Assembly (NCBI GenBank): GCA_023313575.1
Contig: JAJTTP010000014.1
Location: forward strand, 992,001-1,056,000
Direction: 5' to 3'
Source of the DNA: Eutypella sp. D-1
Taxonomy: Eukaryota > Ascomycota > Sordariomycetes > Xylariales > Diatrypaceae
DNA: 64,000 bases
Of this stretch, positions 49,467 to 59,481 are shown one piece after another (the first letter of the stretch is position 1; the number at the start of each line of letters is the position of its first letter). Both the position numbers and the translations under genes were made by a program. A model generated the notes under the pieces. That model did not search any database and was not told the DNA's origin. It saw nothing but the letters and a program-made list of their open reading frames with translations.

Positions 49467-49622
49467 AAGAAGAAGAAGAAGAAGAAGAAGAAGAAGAAGA
49501 AGAAGAAGAAGAAGAAGAAGAAGAAGAAGAAGAAGAAGAAGAAGAAGAAGAAGAAGAAGAAGAAGAAGAAGAAGAAGAAGAAGAAGAAGAAGAAGAAGAA
49601 GAAGAAGAAGAAGAAGAAGAAG
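49467..49622 (+). repeat. perfect (AAG)52 trinucleotide repeat
   Basis: 156 bp of uninterrupted AAG, with purine-rich flanks on both sides (49441-49466, 49620-49645). It ends 153 bp before the ATG of the next gene, so it is in its promoter or 5' UTR. The opposite strand gives poly-Leu, poly-Ser and poly-Phe open frames that are artefacts of the repeat. GAA/TTC tracts of this length can form triplex DNA. Confidence 0.97.
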
Positions 49623-49775
49623 AGGAGCAAGAGCACAAAAAAGAAACAAATCCATTGTGGGCAAGACAGCTTCCGTTCAACACACCTAGTGTGTTGATTG
49701 AGGATCGCTTAGATCAGACGGACCCTGTCGTTGTCGTTGCCGCAGCTGTGATCACTCACCAAATCGGGCGTGGGC

Positions 49776-52775
49776 ATGGCGGAGCATGGTAGTGACACCG
49801 GCCGGCTGATGGTGCCGCAGTCGGAGAAGATAAGCAGGAGGAAGTCGACGCTGGACCGTCTGTCAGCTTTCTTCCTGCCATCACTAACGGTATCCCAACG
49901 TACAGAACCCTCTGGGACAGAGGCCGTCCATCGAAAACCTCTACCTCCCGACCCGCACATACAAGACGGTCTCAAAGGCACCGCGCCGCCTACCCACGAA
50001 ATCAATCTCGACCCGAATAACCAGAACGAAACAAGCAACAAACCTGATACCATAGATTCGTCGGACACCCCAAACGCAACGAAGGGCCACATTAGGACGG
50101 TGTCCGACGACGGTAATGCATCGGTGTCTCCGACGAGAAGACTGCAGAAGAAGGCCCCGACGCTGACAGACCCGCTGCCCTCACCAGGCCTGGACTCATC
50201 GTCACAGAAGACAACGCCCCGACTCCATAAAGAACCACCCCAGAACAACACGCACCGACGCAGCAGGAGCAGCGGCCTGGCGTCCGAGCAAATGGCACAA
50301 CCATCGGGTGATGACCAGGCCCGGAGCGTGTCCGCGCAGACGGGCATCAACCGGGCGGAAACTGAGCCGACCAATCGGGCGTCTGGGTCCCGGCCGGGGT
50401 CGAGCAACGGCAGCCAGAGCCCGACACGGGAGAGCGAGAAGCGGGGAAGGTTGAGGAGGAGTTGGCTGCCCGGCCGGTCGAGGTCTCACTCTAGGGATGT
50501 CTCGAATGTGAGGAGTGGGGCCTGGATACTGGAACAAAACCAAGACTACAACACCCACTTCCTCACGAGCGGACAGAAGGTGCCCGAGCTGTGGAACGAG
50601 AACGGCGATGTCTGTGTCTTCCTGCACGCGAAGGGCTCCGGTACTTGCCCGTCCTTTAAGGTCCCGACGTTCGCTATTCAGCACTCGCTGGTGTTCGCCG
50701 AGCTGATTGAGGCAGAGATGTCGTCACCCACTAGCTCTGGGAGGAGTCGCGCGAGGAGTTTCACCGGCCGGGATAGCTTGTCTGTTGAGGATGCCGCGCG
50801 GAGGGCGACGTCGTCATCCGAATGGTTCAGCGCCGGGGAGTCACGTCTCTACCTGCCGGTGTCCATGTCGGAGCCGGGTAACGCGTCAGCACAGGACCTG
50901 GAGCGGCTCATCTCCATTCGGAACATGTTCGCCTTTCTGACCGGCCAGCCGCTGGTCGGGACGGGAGCCCAACCGACGCTATTCAAGGTCCTGCTCAACG
51001 TTGCGGGGCTTCTGCGAGAGTTCGACTACACCAACATCGACGGCTCGACCTTCGGTGAGGCGGTCGACATGTCCTTCAGCTTCCTTATGGAGCAGATGGC
51101 CCTCGCGGACGTCAGGCAGAGCCGGGAAAAGACGCTCGAGTCGCTCATCCTAGGCGAGCAGATGCGTTCGATGTCCCTCTACAACGAGGCCTTCGCCCAC
51201 GCGGCAGGCAAGTACCCGGCGATCCGGGACCTGAAGTCGCCGCTATGGGAGCAGGTGTCGCCGCGGACACGGCAACGCCTCGAACGGGCGTACCTGGATC
51301 TGGTGAGCCGACAGAACAGCGTCAACAACCGGCTAGAGTCGTTCGAATTCCCGGCGCTATTCTCAGGCGTAGCCAACTCGGCGACGCAGTACAAGGACGT
51401 GCGGTTCGCAGCGTGGCGGCGGTCGTTCAACCGGATGCGTCACTTCGTGCTGGGGTACTACAAAGCGAGCTTCGGCAACTGGCCTCCCAAGGCGCGGAGC
51501 AAGAAGAACCCGTTCACGGAGAGCGGGTTGAACCGACAGGTACTCAAGATCCTGTACGCGGACCTGTGCGCGCTCTACGACCTGCTCGCGGACCGCGAGT
51601 CGATTACGACGCGTGCCATCGACCAGAACGCCGAGGAGATCGCGCGTGACAGCGAGCACCCAGACGTTTCGGCCTTGCGGACAATCCTCGGGGAGTTCGA
51701 CCAGTCGTCGCCGCCGGTGCTACCGCCGATTCCGTTTGACCTGCCGATGCTGCCGGATATGGCGAGCATCAAGGAGAACTACCACGAATTGCCGGCCAAG
51801 GAGCAGGCGCGGCTCGACAAGGGCCTCCAGGACTACGAGCTCCTACTCATCCTGAACAAGGCGTACGACTTCGACTCGTTCAAGCTGCGCGTGCCGTTCC
51901 TCGAGCAGTTCAAGGAGTTCGAGCACAAGGAGGCCAAGGGCAAGCCGATCACCGAGGTCGCGGACCAACGCCTCGGATACTGGCTCTTCATGTATGTCGT
52001 CATCCAGACGCTGCCGATGCTAGTAGTGGACGCGCCGGGCCTGCAGTTCACCGAAGGCGTCGAGTATTTCCTGTGCCAGCCGGCCAAGGGCAACCCACCG
52101 TGGATGGGTGACGGACAGTCGATGCGCAAGCGTTGGTATGAGGTGGCGGGTAGTGGAGAGCTGGTGGAGCTGTCGGAGGACGCGGTGGAGTTCAGCATCG
52201 AGGGCATCTATAACCGGAGCCACTGCTGGCTCGCGGCGAAACAGTGGGAGCTAGCGCGGGAGGAAGGGGAGGCGGCGCTGCTGGCGGCCCCGCCGCCGCA
52301 GGAGACCCTCACACCCCTCGAGGCCCCACAATCCGTCTTCGAGGACATGGACCCGCGGCGCAGCATATCGCCACCGTCGGGTCCACCGGGCCAAGCCCTG
52401 CGGTCTCGCACGGGCTCCCCCAACGACCGCAACCAGGCCTACCGCAAGAGCATGATCCTGGGCCTGGAGCCGGTGGCGCTGCCGTCGGACCTCGAGCCCC
52501 CGCTACCCGGGTCTTCGCGCGTGCTCAGCGCCCGCGGCCCGTCGCCAGCGCCCCGCCCTCTCAGTACCCTAGTCAGCCGCAGCCGGTCCTCGGGCAACCT
52601 GCACTTGCACCAGGACCCGCTACTCGCGGGCAGCCCGCAGTTGCCGCCCCAGCTAGACACGGGGTCGACGGACTCGCGCCACGGCTCTGTCACCGGTGGC
52701 AGCACGTTCGACGATATCCTCAAGGACATGGGCGATGCGGACGGCAAGCCCAAGAAGAAGAGGATGTTCTTCTAG
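49776..52775 (+). CDS. conserved fungal protein of unknown function (999 aa), possibly DUF8004 family
   Basis: Single 3-kb exon. The ATG at 49776 is used; the frame two codons further upstream opens with GTG. Residues 1-240 are Ser/Arg/Pro-rich and disordered (ending RLRRSWLPGRSRSHSR). The ordered core, about 247-830, starts GAWILEQNQDYNTHFL and VPELWNENGDVCVFLH, continues with mainly helical sequence (IRNMFAFLTGQPLV, LLNVAGLLREFDYTN, FRMRHFVLGYYKAS-like segment near 560, YDFDSFKLRVPFLEQF), and includes one hydrophobic stretch (LGYWLFMYVVIQTLPMLVV, near 735). It ends with a Ser/Pro tail and lysine-rich DGKPKKKRMFF. I believe this is the Pezizomycotina family catalogued as DUF8004, but that name is from memory. 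No catalytic motif is recognised. The BTB-like opening (SFKVPTFAIQHSLVFAELIEAEM) is suggestive only. Function unknown. Confidence 0.85.
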   Translation: MAEHGSDTGRLMVPQSEKISRRKSTLDRLSAFFLPSLTVSQRTEPSGTEAVHRKPLPPDPHIQDGLKGTAPPTHEINLDPNNQNETSNKPDTIDSSDTPNATKGHIRTVSDDGNASVSPTRRLQKKAPTLTDPLPSPGLDSSSQKTTPRLHKEPPQNNTHRRSRSSGLASEQMAQPSGDDQARSVSAQTGINRAETEPTNRASGSRPGSSNGSQSPTRESEKRGRLRRSWLPGRSRSHSRDVSNVRSGAWILEQNQDYNTHFLTSGQKVPELWNENGDVCVFLHAKGSGTCPSFKVPTFAIQHSLVFAELIEAEMSSPTSSGRSRARSFTGRDSLSVEDAARRATSSSEWFSAGESRLYLPVSMSEPGNASAQDLERLISIRNMFAFLTGQPLVGTGAQPTLFKVLLNVAGLLREFDYTNIDGSTFGEAVDMSFSFLMEQMALADVRQSREKTLESLILGEQMRSMSLYNEAFAHAAGKYPAIRDLKSPLWEQVSPRTRQRLERAYLDLVSRQNSVNNRLESFEFPALFSGVANSATQYKDVRFAAWRRSFNRMRHFVLGYYKASFGNWPPKARSKKNPFTESGLNRQVLKILYADLCALYDLLADRESITTRAIDQNAEEIARDSEHPDVSALRTILGEFDQSSPPVLPPIPFDLPMLPDMASIKENYHELPAKEQARLDKGLQDYELLLILNKAYDFDSFKLRVPFLEQFKEFEHKEAKGKPITEVADQRLGYWLFMYVVIQTLPMLVVDAPGLQFTEGVEYFLCQPAKGNPPWMGDGQSMRKRWYEVAGSGELVELSEDAVEFSIEGIYNRSHCWLAAKQWELAREEGEAALLAAPPPQETLTPLEAPQSVFEDMDPRRSISPPSGPPGQALRSRTGSPNDRNQAYRKSMILGLEPVALPSDLEPPLPGSSRVLSARGPSPAPRPLSTLVSRSRSSGNLHLHQDPLLAGSPQLPPQLDTGSTDSRHGSVTGGSTFDDILKDMGDADGKPKKKRMFF

Positions 52776-54432
52776 TTTGTAATCCGTGGCGGCTGCGACG
52801 GCGGCGGCGGTTGACAAGACGGTCACCTTTTAGGAGGGTGGGAGTTCAGAGGATCATTATTATATACATCGACGGCTGGCGCCGGGCCCATTCTTGTTTC
52901 TTGTTTTCCGAAGACGAAAGACGATTCATCATGTCCGGAAAAGGGGAATGGGGGGGGGAGGGGGGGTTCAAGGAAAGAAAAGGGGTGTGCTTTGCGTCTG
53001 GGTTAACGGAGTTTATTTCAATGAAGGATGCGCGACCTTTTTTCTCTGAATGTCCTTTTGTTTTTTTTCTCTCTGCGTCTCTCTCTTTTCTTAAGCTCTC
53101 CAGTTCGGTTCTCTTCTTTCTTCTCCGTCTTTTCATTCGTTCGACGACACCCCCCACAAATTCGCATCGCGCATTGCTCTTTTTTTTCTTCTCTTCTGCT
53201 GCATGCTGCGTCTCCGTCCTTTATTTTATTTTTCTCTATGTGCATAATCTGTTTCCTGGATACCTACCTCTACTTGGGTAAACAAACATAGGCTTTGGAA
53301 CGGGATTAGATAGATATAAGGGGGCGGGTGTGGCAAGGGGAAAGGGAGAGAGAGAGGGCGAGTATTATAAAGCTTATGGCACACGTATAGAGAAAAAAAG
53401 AAAAACAAAACAAGAATTGGCATGACGGACGGCATTGAGACTCAACCCCGTTGATAACGACTTGCTAGGTATCTTAACTACTTATGTATGTAGGTAGTCA
53501 CACCCCAAATCAACGCATACCTAAATGGGTACTGCCTACGCATTTCCCACTGTTGCTCCTTCCGACTTTTCTGCATGATGACTGTGTCGTATAGTATAAC
53601 AATGAGGTCATAACAAAAGAGATGATAAGACATCAACTGCATGGTCACCTTACTATTACTACCCTAGGTAGGTAGACTCCACCTCTCCAAGATACCGCCA
53701 CTATCACTGACTTTAACCATGGAATAGAACTACCTAAGCCCTATTTCGTACTTTATATACCGAATATAGACGAGAACCCCCAAGTAGGAATTCAACCAGC
53801 CGAACTTTAAAGTTTTACAGTATTCAATATAATATCCGCATCCCCATTTATATGTTGTAGAGCAGCATCCTGACAAGCCTGATTATTGGCACATAAGTAC
53901 CGAACGAACAGACTGACAGAACGGGCCAAAGCGTTAAACCGGCTGCTAGTTAAAAGTGACTAGACTGTTGCCTCCCCTGAGACTAGACCAAAAGAGGCCT
54001 AGAACTTGTCAGATGGGAGGGAGATGGGAGGGAAAAGATTGGATGACAGGACACGATTGGACGGATGACTTGAGTGACTTGACTGGATTTGGTTGCCTTC
54101 TTTCCACCCAGCCCGTGGGGCCCCCCTCCAGAAGCTTTTCAAGCTTCCAATTCCCTCCCAAGGTTGGTTGTCAGGTTGGTCGCGCACCTTTTTTTTTCGG
54201 GTCAATTACATAAGTTGAAGTAGTGTACTTAAAAGAAAGCTGTCGCGCATCTTATGTATGTATCTGCGTTTTGTATCCATGCTCGGGGATGATTGATGTA
54301 TGGACCTTGAAAGTACATGGTTCCATCGCTGCTTCCATTGCTTGCTTGCACCTTGCGCCTGCCGCCTATCTATCATGCATGACACCTCGACCACCCTCGA
54401 CCCTCACTAGGTAAATTTTTATAATACCAAAG

Positions 54433-54456
54433 TCTAGGTCTAGGTCTAGGTCTAGG
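54433..54456 (+). repeat. (TCTAGG)4 hexamer repeat
   Basis: Four perfect tandem TCTAGG units. It resembles but is not the TTAGGG telomere repeat, and is related to the dispersed CCTAGGTA motif of this window. Confidence 0.9.
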
Positions 54457-54940
54457 TATTTATCGAGATCTCGGGACCTTAGACAAGTTAGACTCGAGTG
54501 AGCCAGTTACCTAAGTTAAGTGAGGCCTTAGGGGTCCCGGGAGCCTGTCCTGTGACTTGAACTTCTGCTCCTTTCCTCCCACCCCCCAACTTTTGATTTA
54601 TTTATATATTCTCGAGAAGCTCAAATCTTCCAAGGAAACTTCCGAGATTACCATGTCCGACTTATAAATACCTAAGTACATATATAATGACCCATGTGTG
54701 CGCGCATCTGATTCTAAACAAGACGGGTCCGCGACCACTTTCTACTTACTGCCTACATTTCGTACTTGATACTCCATACTTCTTAAGTGCCTACTTATTA
54801 GTCGTCTTGGCGATTATTCCAATGTTCGTCATATTATTGTGACCATACCCTTACTCTCTAGCTCTAGTACTTCATATATATTCTACCACTTCCAATTTCC
54901 GAAGTTTCATGAAGTAAATAATGTCTCTTCGTGGTTATCG

Positions 54941-54961
54941 TACTACTACTACTACTACTAC
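54941..54961 (+). repeat. (TAC)7 microsatellite
   Basis: Seven perfect TAC units in the promoter-side region of the kinase gene. Confidence 0.9.
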
Positions 54962-55608
54962 TTGCTCTTCACATTAGCCAGGACGGACCTCCTAGTAGAT
55001 AAACAAACGACAAGCGACGACCCAAGCCGAGCGAGCTTGGTTTGGTTGGTTTGTAACATCCGGAACGGCTAGTAGCCAGTCACCATTCACAAACACGTTA
55101 GAATTAATAAGGTCAAAGTCGAGAGTTACCCGTCCAGTGCAACCACAGCAACAACCATAGCAACAACCATAGCAACGATCATCCCCCCACCTAATCCTCG
55201 ACGCGATTACCAATAATACTGTGCGACGTGAACCGACAACAATATCCGCGACATATTCTTCCTGCATGGTCGCAACGTAGTATACCATAGGGGCTCCTAG
55301 GCTACCCCCCCTCTCCAAGCTGGATTATTGTCGGGTGGTTTCGAGTTGACCGACTGCCTGAACACCACCAACTCGGGCCTCTCGCAGTCGGTAGTCGGTC
55401 CGTCCTCTTCCTGATACCGTTGCCCTCATCTGTCGTTGTCGTCGCCGTCGCCACCGTTTCTCTCTGCTTTTTTATACTACCAAGCTACATTACACCAGCT
55501 GCTTGGTCGCTAGATAACGGCGTCGGTTTCGGGTGCGCCATTGGTGTTTTTGGCTTGGGATCTGGTTTGCCATATACACCCTTTCGGGGTCCAGCACTTA
55601 TCTTCCCA

Positions 55609-58600
55609 ATGGATCAACATGATGACTCCCAAGCTACTCAGCAAGGTTAGCTCCCGATTTATCTTTGATCCTCTCCTCCACCGTCAGCTACGTAGAGATT
55701 TCCCATCTGACATGTTGCGCCTTTCTTCCTATAGCGACCCAGACTGCGCTGGACCCGCGAAGAATCGGCCAGCAGAATTCCGGCTTTTCGGACGAGGACA
55801 TTTCCGACATAGTATGTATGTTGTATCCAAATTCGAAGAATGCGAGCAACGAGGTCCATCAGTTGGCGCTATCGCCCGAATATCGCCGCTTCATCGTCGG
55901 CCGCTACACAGCCGACAACATCGACTCCGATCTTTACCTCGAAGACGACCCTCAAAACTTCGGCCGCACTCGAGGTGTAGGCGATCATGCCATTGTACTA
56001 AGGCTATCTGCGAATCTCAAGGATCCCACTATGGGCTTTACCTTCGGTCGTAACGCCGCGCGCTGCGATATCGCCTTCACCAAAGACCCTGGTAGAAGGT
56101 TAAGCAATATTCACTTCCGTATCTACGTTAATAAGCACGGAAGCGTCATGCTAGAAGACCAGTCAACCAATGGCACCATTGTCGATGAAAAATTGCTGAG
56201 GAAGTCAGATAACAAACCCCCGATGAGAACCCTGGAGAGCGGCTCGACGATTAAGATTATCATGGCGCATAACTCAAACGACCTTGTTTTCCTTGTTCGG
56301 ATCCCCCGCCGCGATGGCGATGCGGAGCTGGCCTACAGACAAAATCTCGCCGCGTTCAGGGCAAGGACTTTTGGAGAGGACGATGACCCTAATAGGACCA
56401 TTGGCCCTGGACCAAGTGGACATGTAAGCCGCGCTCACGCGTCCAAGTCGCATTTCGCGATTCTGACATCCAATAGGTCAATCTGTTTCCGGTGCCCTTC
56501 AGCAAGGGTAAGCGGACTGAGCACATGTCAAAATATACGTCCGGCACACTTAACCAAACCGCACGTGAATGGCGCGGTGGCGACAAATACGCTCGTGTCG
56601 GCGTAATTGGCAAAGGGGCATTTGCGACTGTCTACAAAGTCACCTCGAGATACGACGGCTCCCCATATGCAGCTAAGGAGCTTGACAAGCGGAAGTTCAT
56701 GAAGAATGGCGTACTGGATCAGAAAGTCGAAAATGAGATGAGAATCATGCAAAACATACAGCACGTAAGTTATTCGCTGCTTTCGTCCCAACGCTTGCGA
56801 GACATCTGATCTGATACGGGATCCAGGCGAATATTGTCCAATACATAGAACATTTCGATTGGGATGCCCACCAGTTCATTATCGTCATGGAATATGTTCC
56901 ATTGGGCGATCTAGGCAAACTTGTGATGGACAATGGTTCCATCCGGGAGCAGCACGTTAAGACGATGGCCAACCAGTTGATCGACGCGCTCGGGTATCTA
57001 CACGAGAAGAGGATAACGCATCGCGACGTAAAGCCGGACAACATCTTGATCCAATCACTAACACCTCTCGTTGTGAAGTTGACGGACTTTGGCCTGTCGA
57101 AAATGATCGAAACGGAGCAGACCTTTTTAAAGACCTTCTGTGGCACCCTGCTTTACTGTGCGCCTGAGGTGTACAATGAGTATGCGTCTTATGATGACCA
57201 GGGCAGAAAGACACAGAGGAAAAACCAGAGGGTCGTTGATAAGGAAAGATATGATCACGCGGTCGACATCTGGTCTCTTGGCGGCGTGTTATTCTATGCT
57301 CTTACTGCCAAGCCACCTTTTCCGGTCAGGAACGGGATCACATACACAGAGCTCTTAGATCATATCATCAAAACGCCACTCAATACAACGCCTCTACTCC
57401 GTTCAGGGGTATCCAGGTATGGCGTCCACTTCTTGGAGAGGATGATCCACGTCCGGCCGGAAACCCGAGCCACCATCACAGAGCTACAGGCCCATACTTG
57501 GCTCGTTGACCGACCGGAATCTTTTGACGAAGTATCCGACGAAGAGTTGGGTAAGGGCGCTTCGCAACTTAGTCTTGACGATACCCCGCCGGACCAAATG
57601 GCCGATATGGGAGCCAGCTTGTTGCTGGAACCGGAACCGGACTTGTCTATAGAATTCGAGTCGGAGAAGGAAAACTACACCTTCGGACAACGGCCGACAC
57701 AGAACAGGCTATTTGGGGAGGTGAATGACTCTGCCCTACGCAGCTCGGGCGCCATTGGAGAAGAGAAGTTGAACCTCCCAGTCTCAGACTCGAGCTCTGG
57801 GGAGACGGAGATCCTTGAGCCTGTGATTCGCGACAGCTTTGATGGCTCTGACTTTTCCACGCCACGGCAAAAAGGTCGCGCTACACAAAGTTCACTGGCT
57901 GACAGTCGATCTCAGCACGAGAATCAATTGCCCGATACGGAATTGCCGTCTTTTTCCAACACGCGTAGTGTGCTGTTAGGCATCAATTCTCAGAGCCTTG
58001 GCGGGACTTCGACGATATTTGGGAACTTAAATATGAAGTCCCCAGCAAATGGAGACCTGAGCGTCCTCTCTCGCGCCAGCGATCTCACCACAAGCAAACG
58101 CAAACCGACTTATGACACGAGTGATGAATACGGATCGAGTGGGGCAGGGGCTAAGCCCTCGATGAAGAGACTGAAGTCAGACATGGATGATGAGCATACT
58201 ACAGATGACGACGATGACAGGGAAAGGGATGACGATTACAGTCTGTTCGCTACAATACCTCCACTCCCTAAGAACGAGTCCGGTCGACAGATTGATCACC
58301 CTCTACACAAAATGGTGTATTGGGACACCACCGACAGGGAATCATGGCACCTTGAATACCCGGAGATGACGCAGCGCCAATATAATGCCTTCGAACGTGC
58401 TGCTGAGAAACGGAATGAGGAGTTTGGCCCGGGAAAGTCGCCTCTCTGGGATCTTGCGATGCGATACTTTCCGCCGACACACCCGCAAGACCGACCGCGA
58501 GACCATCCAAGACCCTTAGAACTACGACCAGCTTTGTTAAAGCGTGACAGTCGCTTGGCTGGCCAAGCTCACGACTGGGATATACCACCCACAGCTCCTC

Positions 58601-59481
58601 CACCCACAGATGATAATTATGATGACGCACAATCGATTCCCGATACCCTTCCTCCCGACACCCAAGCGCCGCTGTCTCTACAGTCTATAACGCGGCCGAA
58701 GACCGAGGTAGCGTGGTTTCGCTCGGCCCCGGGGTCTTTGCTGCCTGGTATATCATTCTCTCTCGCGGACCCTATTCTGTCATGGGGTCGAGAACGCCAT
58801 AACACTGTTATATATGAACCAGTGACAGAAGCAAAAGTTCCCAAAAACGCTTTCAGGATACTACTGTGGCGCGACGGGTACACGGCATCTGCCAATGAGC
58901 TCCGGCCCTGGGACCCATCTCCCTTGAGCAGAACAATACGGGCATCCCCAGACCCAGGCACATTTGCTTTCTACATATCAACCAAAGCCACATCTGGCGT
59001 GCGCATCAACAACAATCCACTGCTGCCCAGCAACCCGAAGGATAACAAAGCGCCCTGCAAATACTGGATGAAACTCTACCATGGAGACATCATCTCTTTC
59101 TGGGGATCATCAGACGTGAAGTATCAAGCAAAACTCACTTTCGAGTGTAATTGGGGAGGCTCGGCGGTGCCGCGGCCACGGGACGAGCCTCCCACGTGCG
59201 TGCCGGGACCTATCGCGAGAAAGCTCGATAGCCTTTGGCCGAAGGCGGCGAAGCATCTCGAATACGATAAAATCAAAGCCATGGCGAGTCAGGAGCATGA
59301 CATGAGGATGCGTCACGCAGCAAGAGAGATAGAGCGCAGTCGGCTCTTCGAGCTGAAGCGGGAGGAGGCGGTCAGGATCCTCGGACTGCGTGCTTCACGG
59401 GTGCCATCACCTGCAACCACTATCCCCACGGCGCCGAGGATAGCGTTATGGCCCAGTAGGACGACCTCACCAGCTATCTAG
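55609..59481 (+). CDS. RAD53: Rad53/Cds1-type checkpoint kinase with two FHA domains (1222 aa), four exons
   Basis: Nuclear effector kinase of the DNA-replication and damage checkpoints, activated by ATM/ATR-type kinases. Exons are 55609-55645, 55735-56423, 56477-56764 and 56827-59481; 1223 codons, phases agree. The N-terminus carries clustered S/T-Q sites: Ser7, Thr10 and Thr14, the last completed across the first intron. FHA1 (about 63-195) has GRNAARCDI, the SNIH turn and STNGT (156-160). The kinase domain (about 280-510) has IGKGAFATVYK, Lys309 in AAKELD, HRDVKPDN (Asp405), DFG (425-427), a TFCGTLLYCAPE activation segment and DIWSLGGVLF. A disordered Ser/Asp-rich linker follows. FHA2 (about 975-1112) has LSWGRERHNTV and TSGVRINNNPL. 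FHA-kinase-FHA order matches yeast Rad53 rather than single-FHA Chk2. The last 100 residues are a helical, basic tail. All catalytic residues are intact. Confidence 0.94.

Larger units (their letters stand above)
44961..49775. other. 4.8-kb gene-free interval
   Basis: No supportable gene. At the left is the Dus2 promoter; at the right the leader of the 999-residue protein. Includes TAGGTAGGTAGGTA near 47873-47890, a G13 run (48266-48278), the AAG repeat (listed separately), and many random frames of 60-152 codons with no conserved content. No terminal repeats or transposase remnants seen. Confidence 0.55.
52776..55608. other. 2.8-kb gene-free interval
   Basis: 3' UTR of the 999-residue protein and promoter of the Rad53-like kinase. 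T/C-rich tract 53037-53240; four TCTAGG units (54433-54456); (TAC)7 at 54941-54961; a duplicated CAACAACCATAG unit near 55149-55175. No gene supported. Confidence 0.55.

Noticed and set aside
49335..49683. Minus-strand frames with poly-Leu, poly-Ser and poly-Phe
   Set aside because: They are direct translations of the (AAG)52 repeat on the complementary strand and have no other coding signal.
54433..54456. TCTAGG tandem repeat as an interstitial telomere
   Set aside because: The unit differs from TTAGGG and only four copies exist; more likely a local expansion of the dispersed CTAGGT motif.
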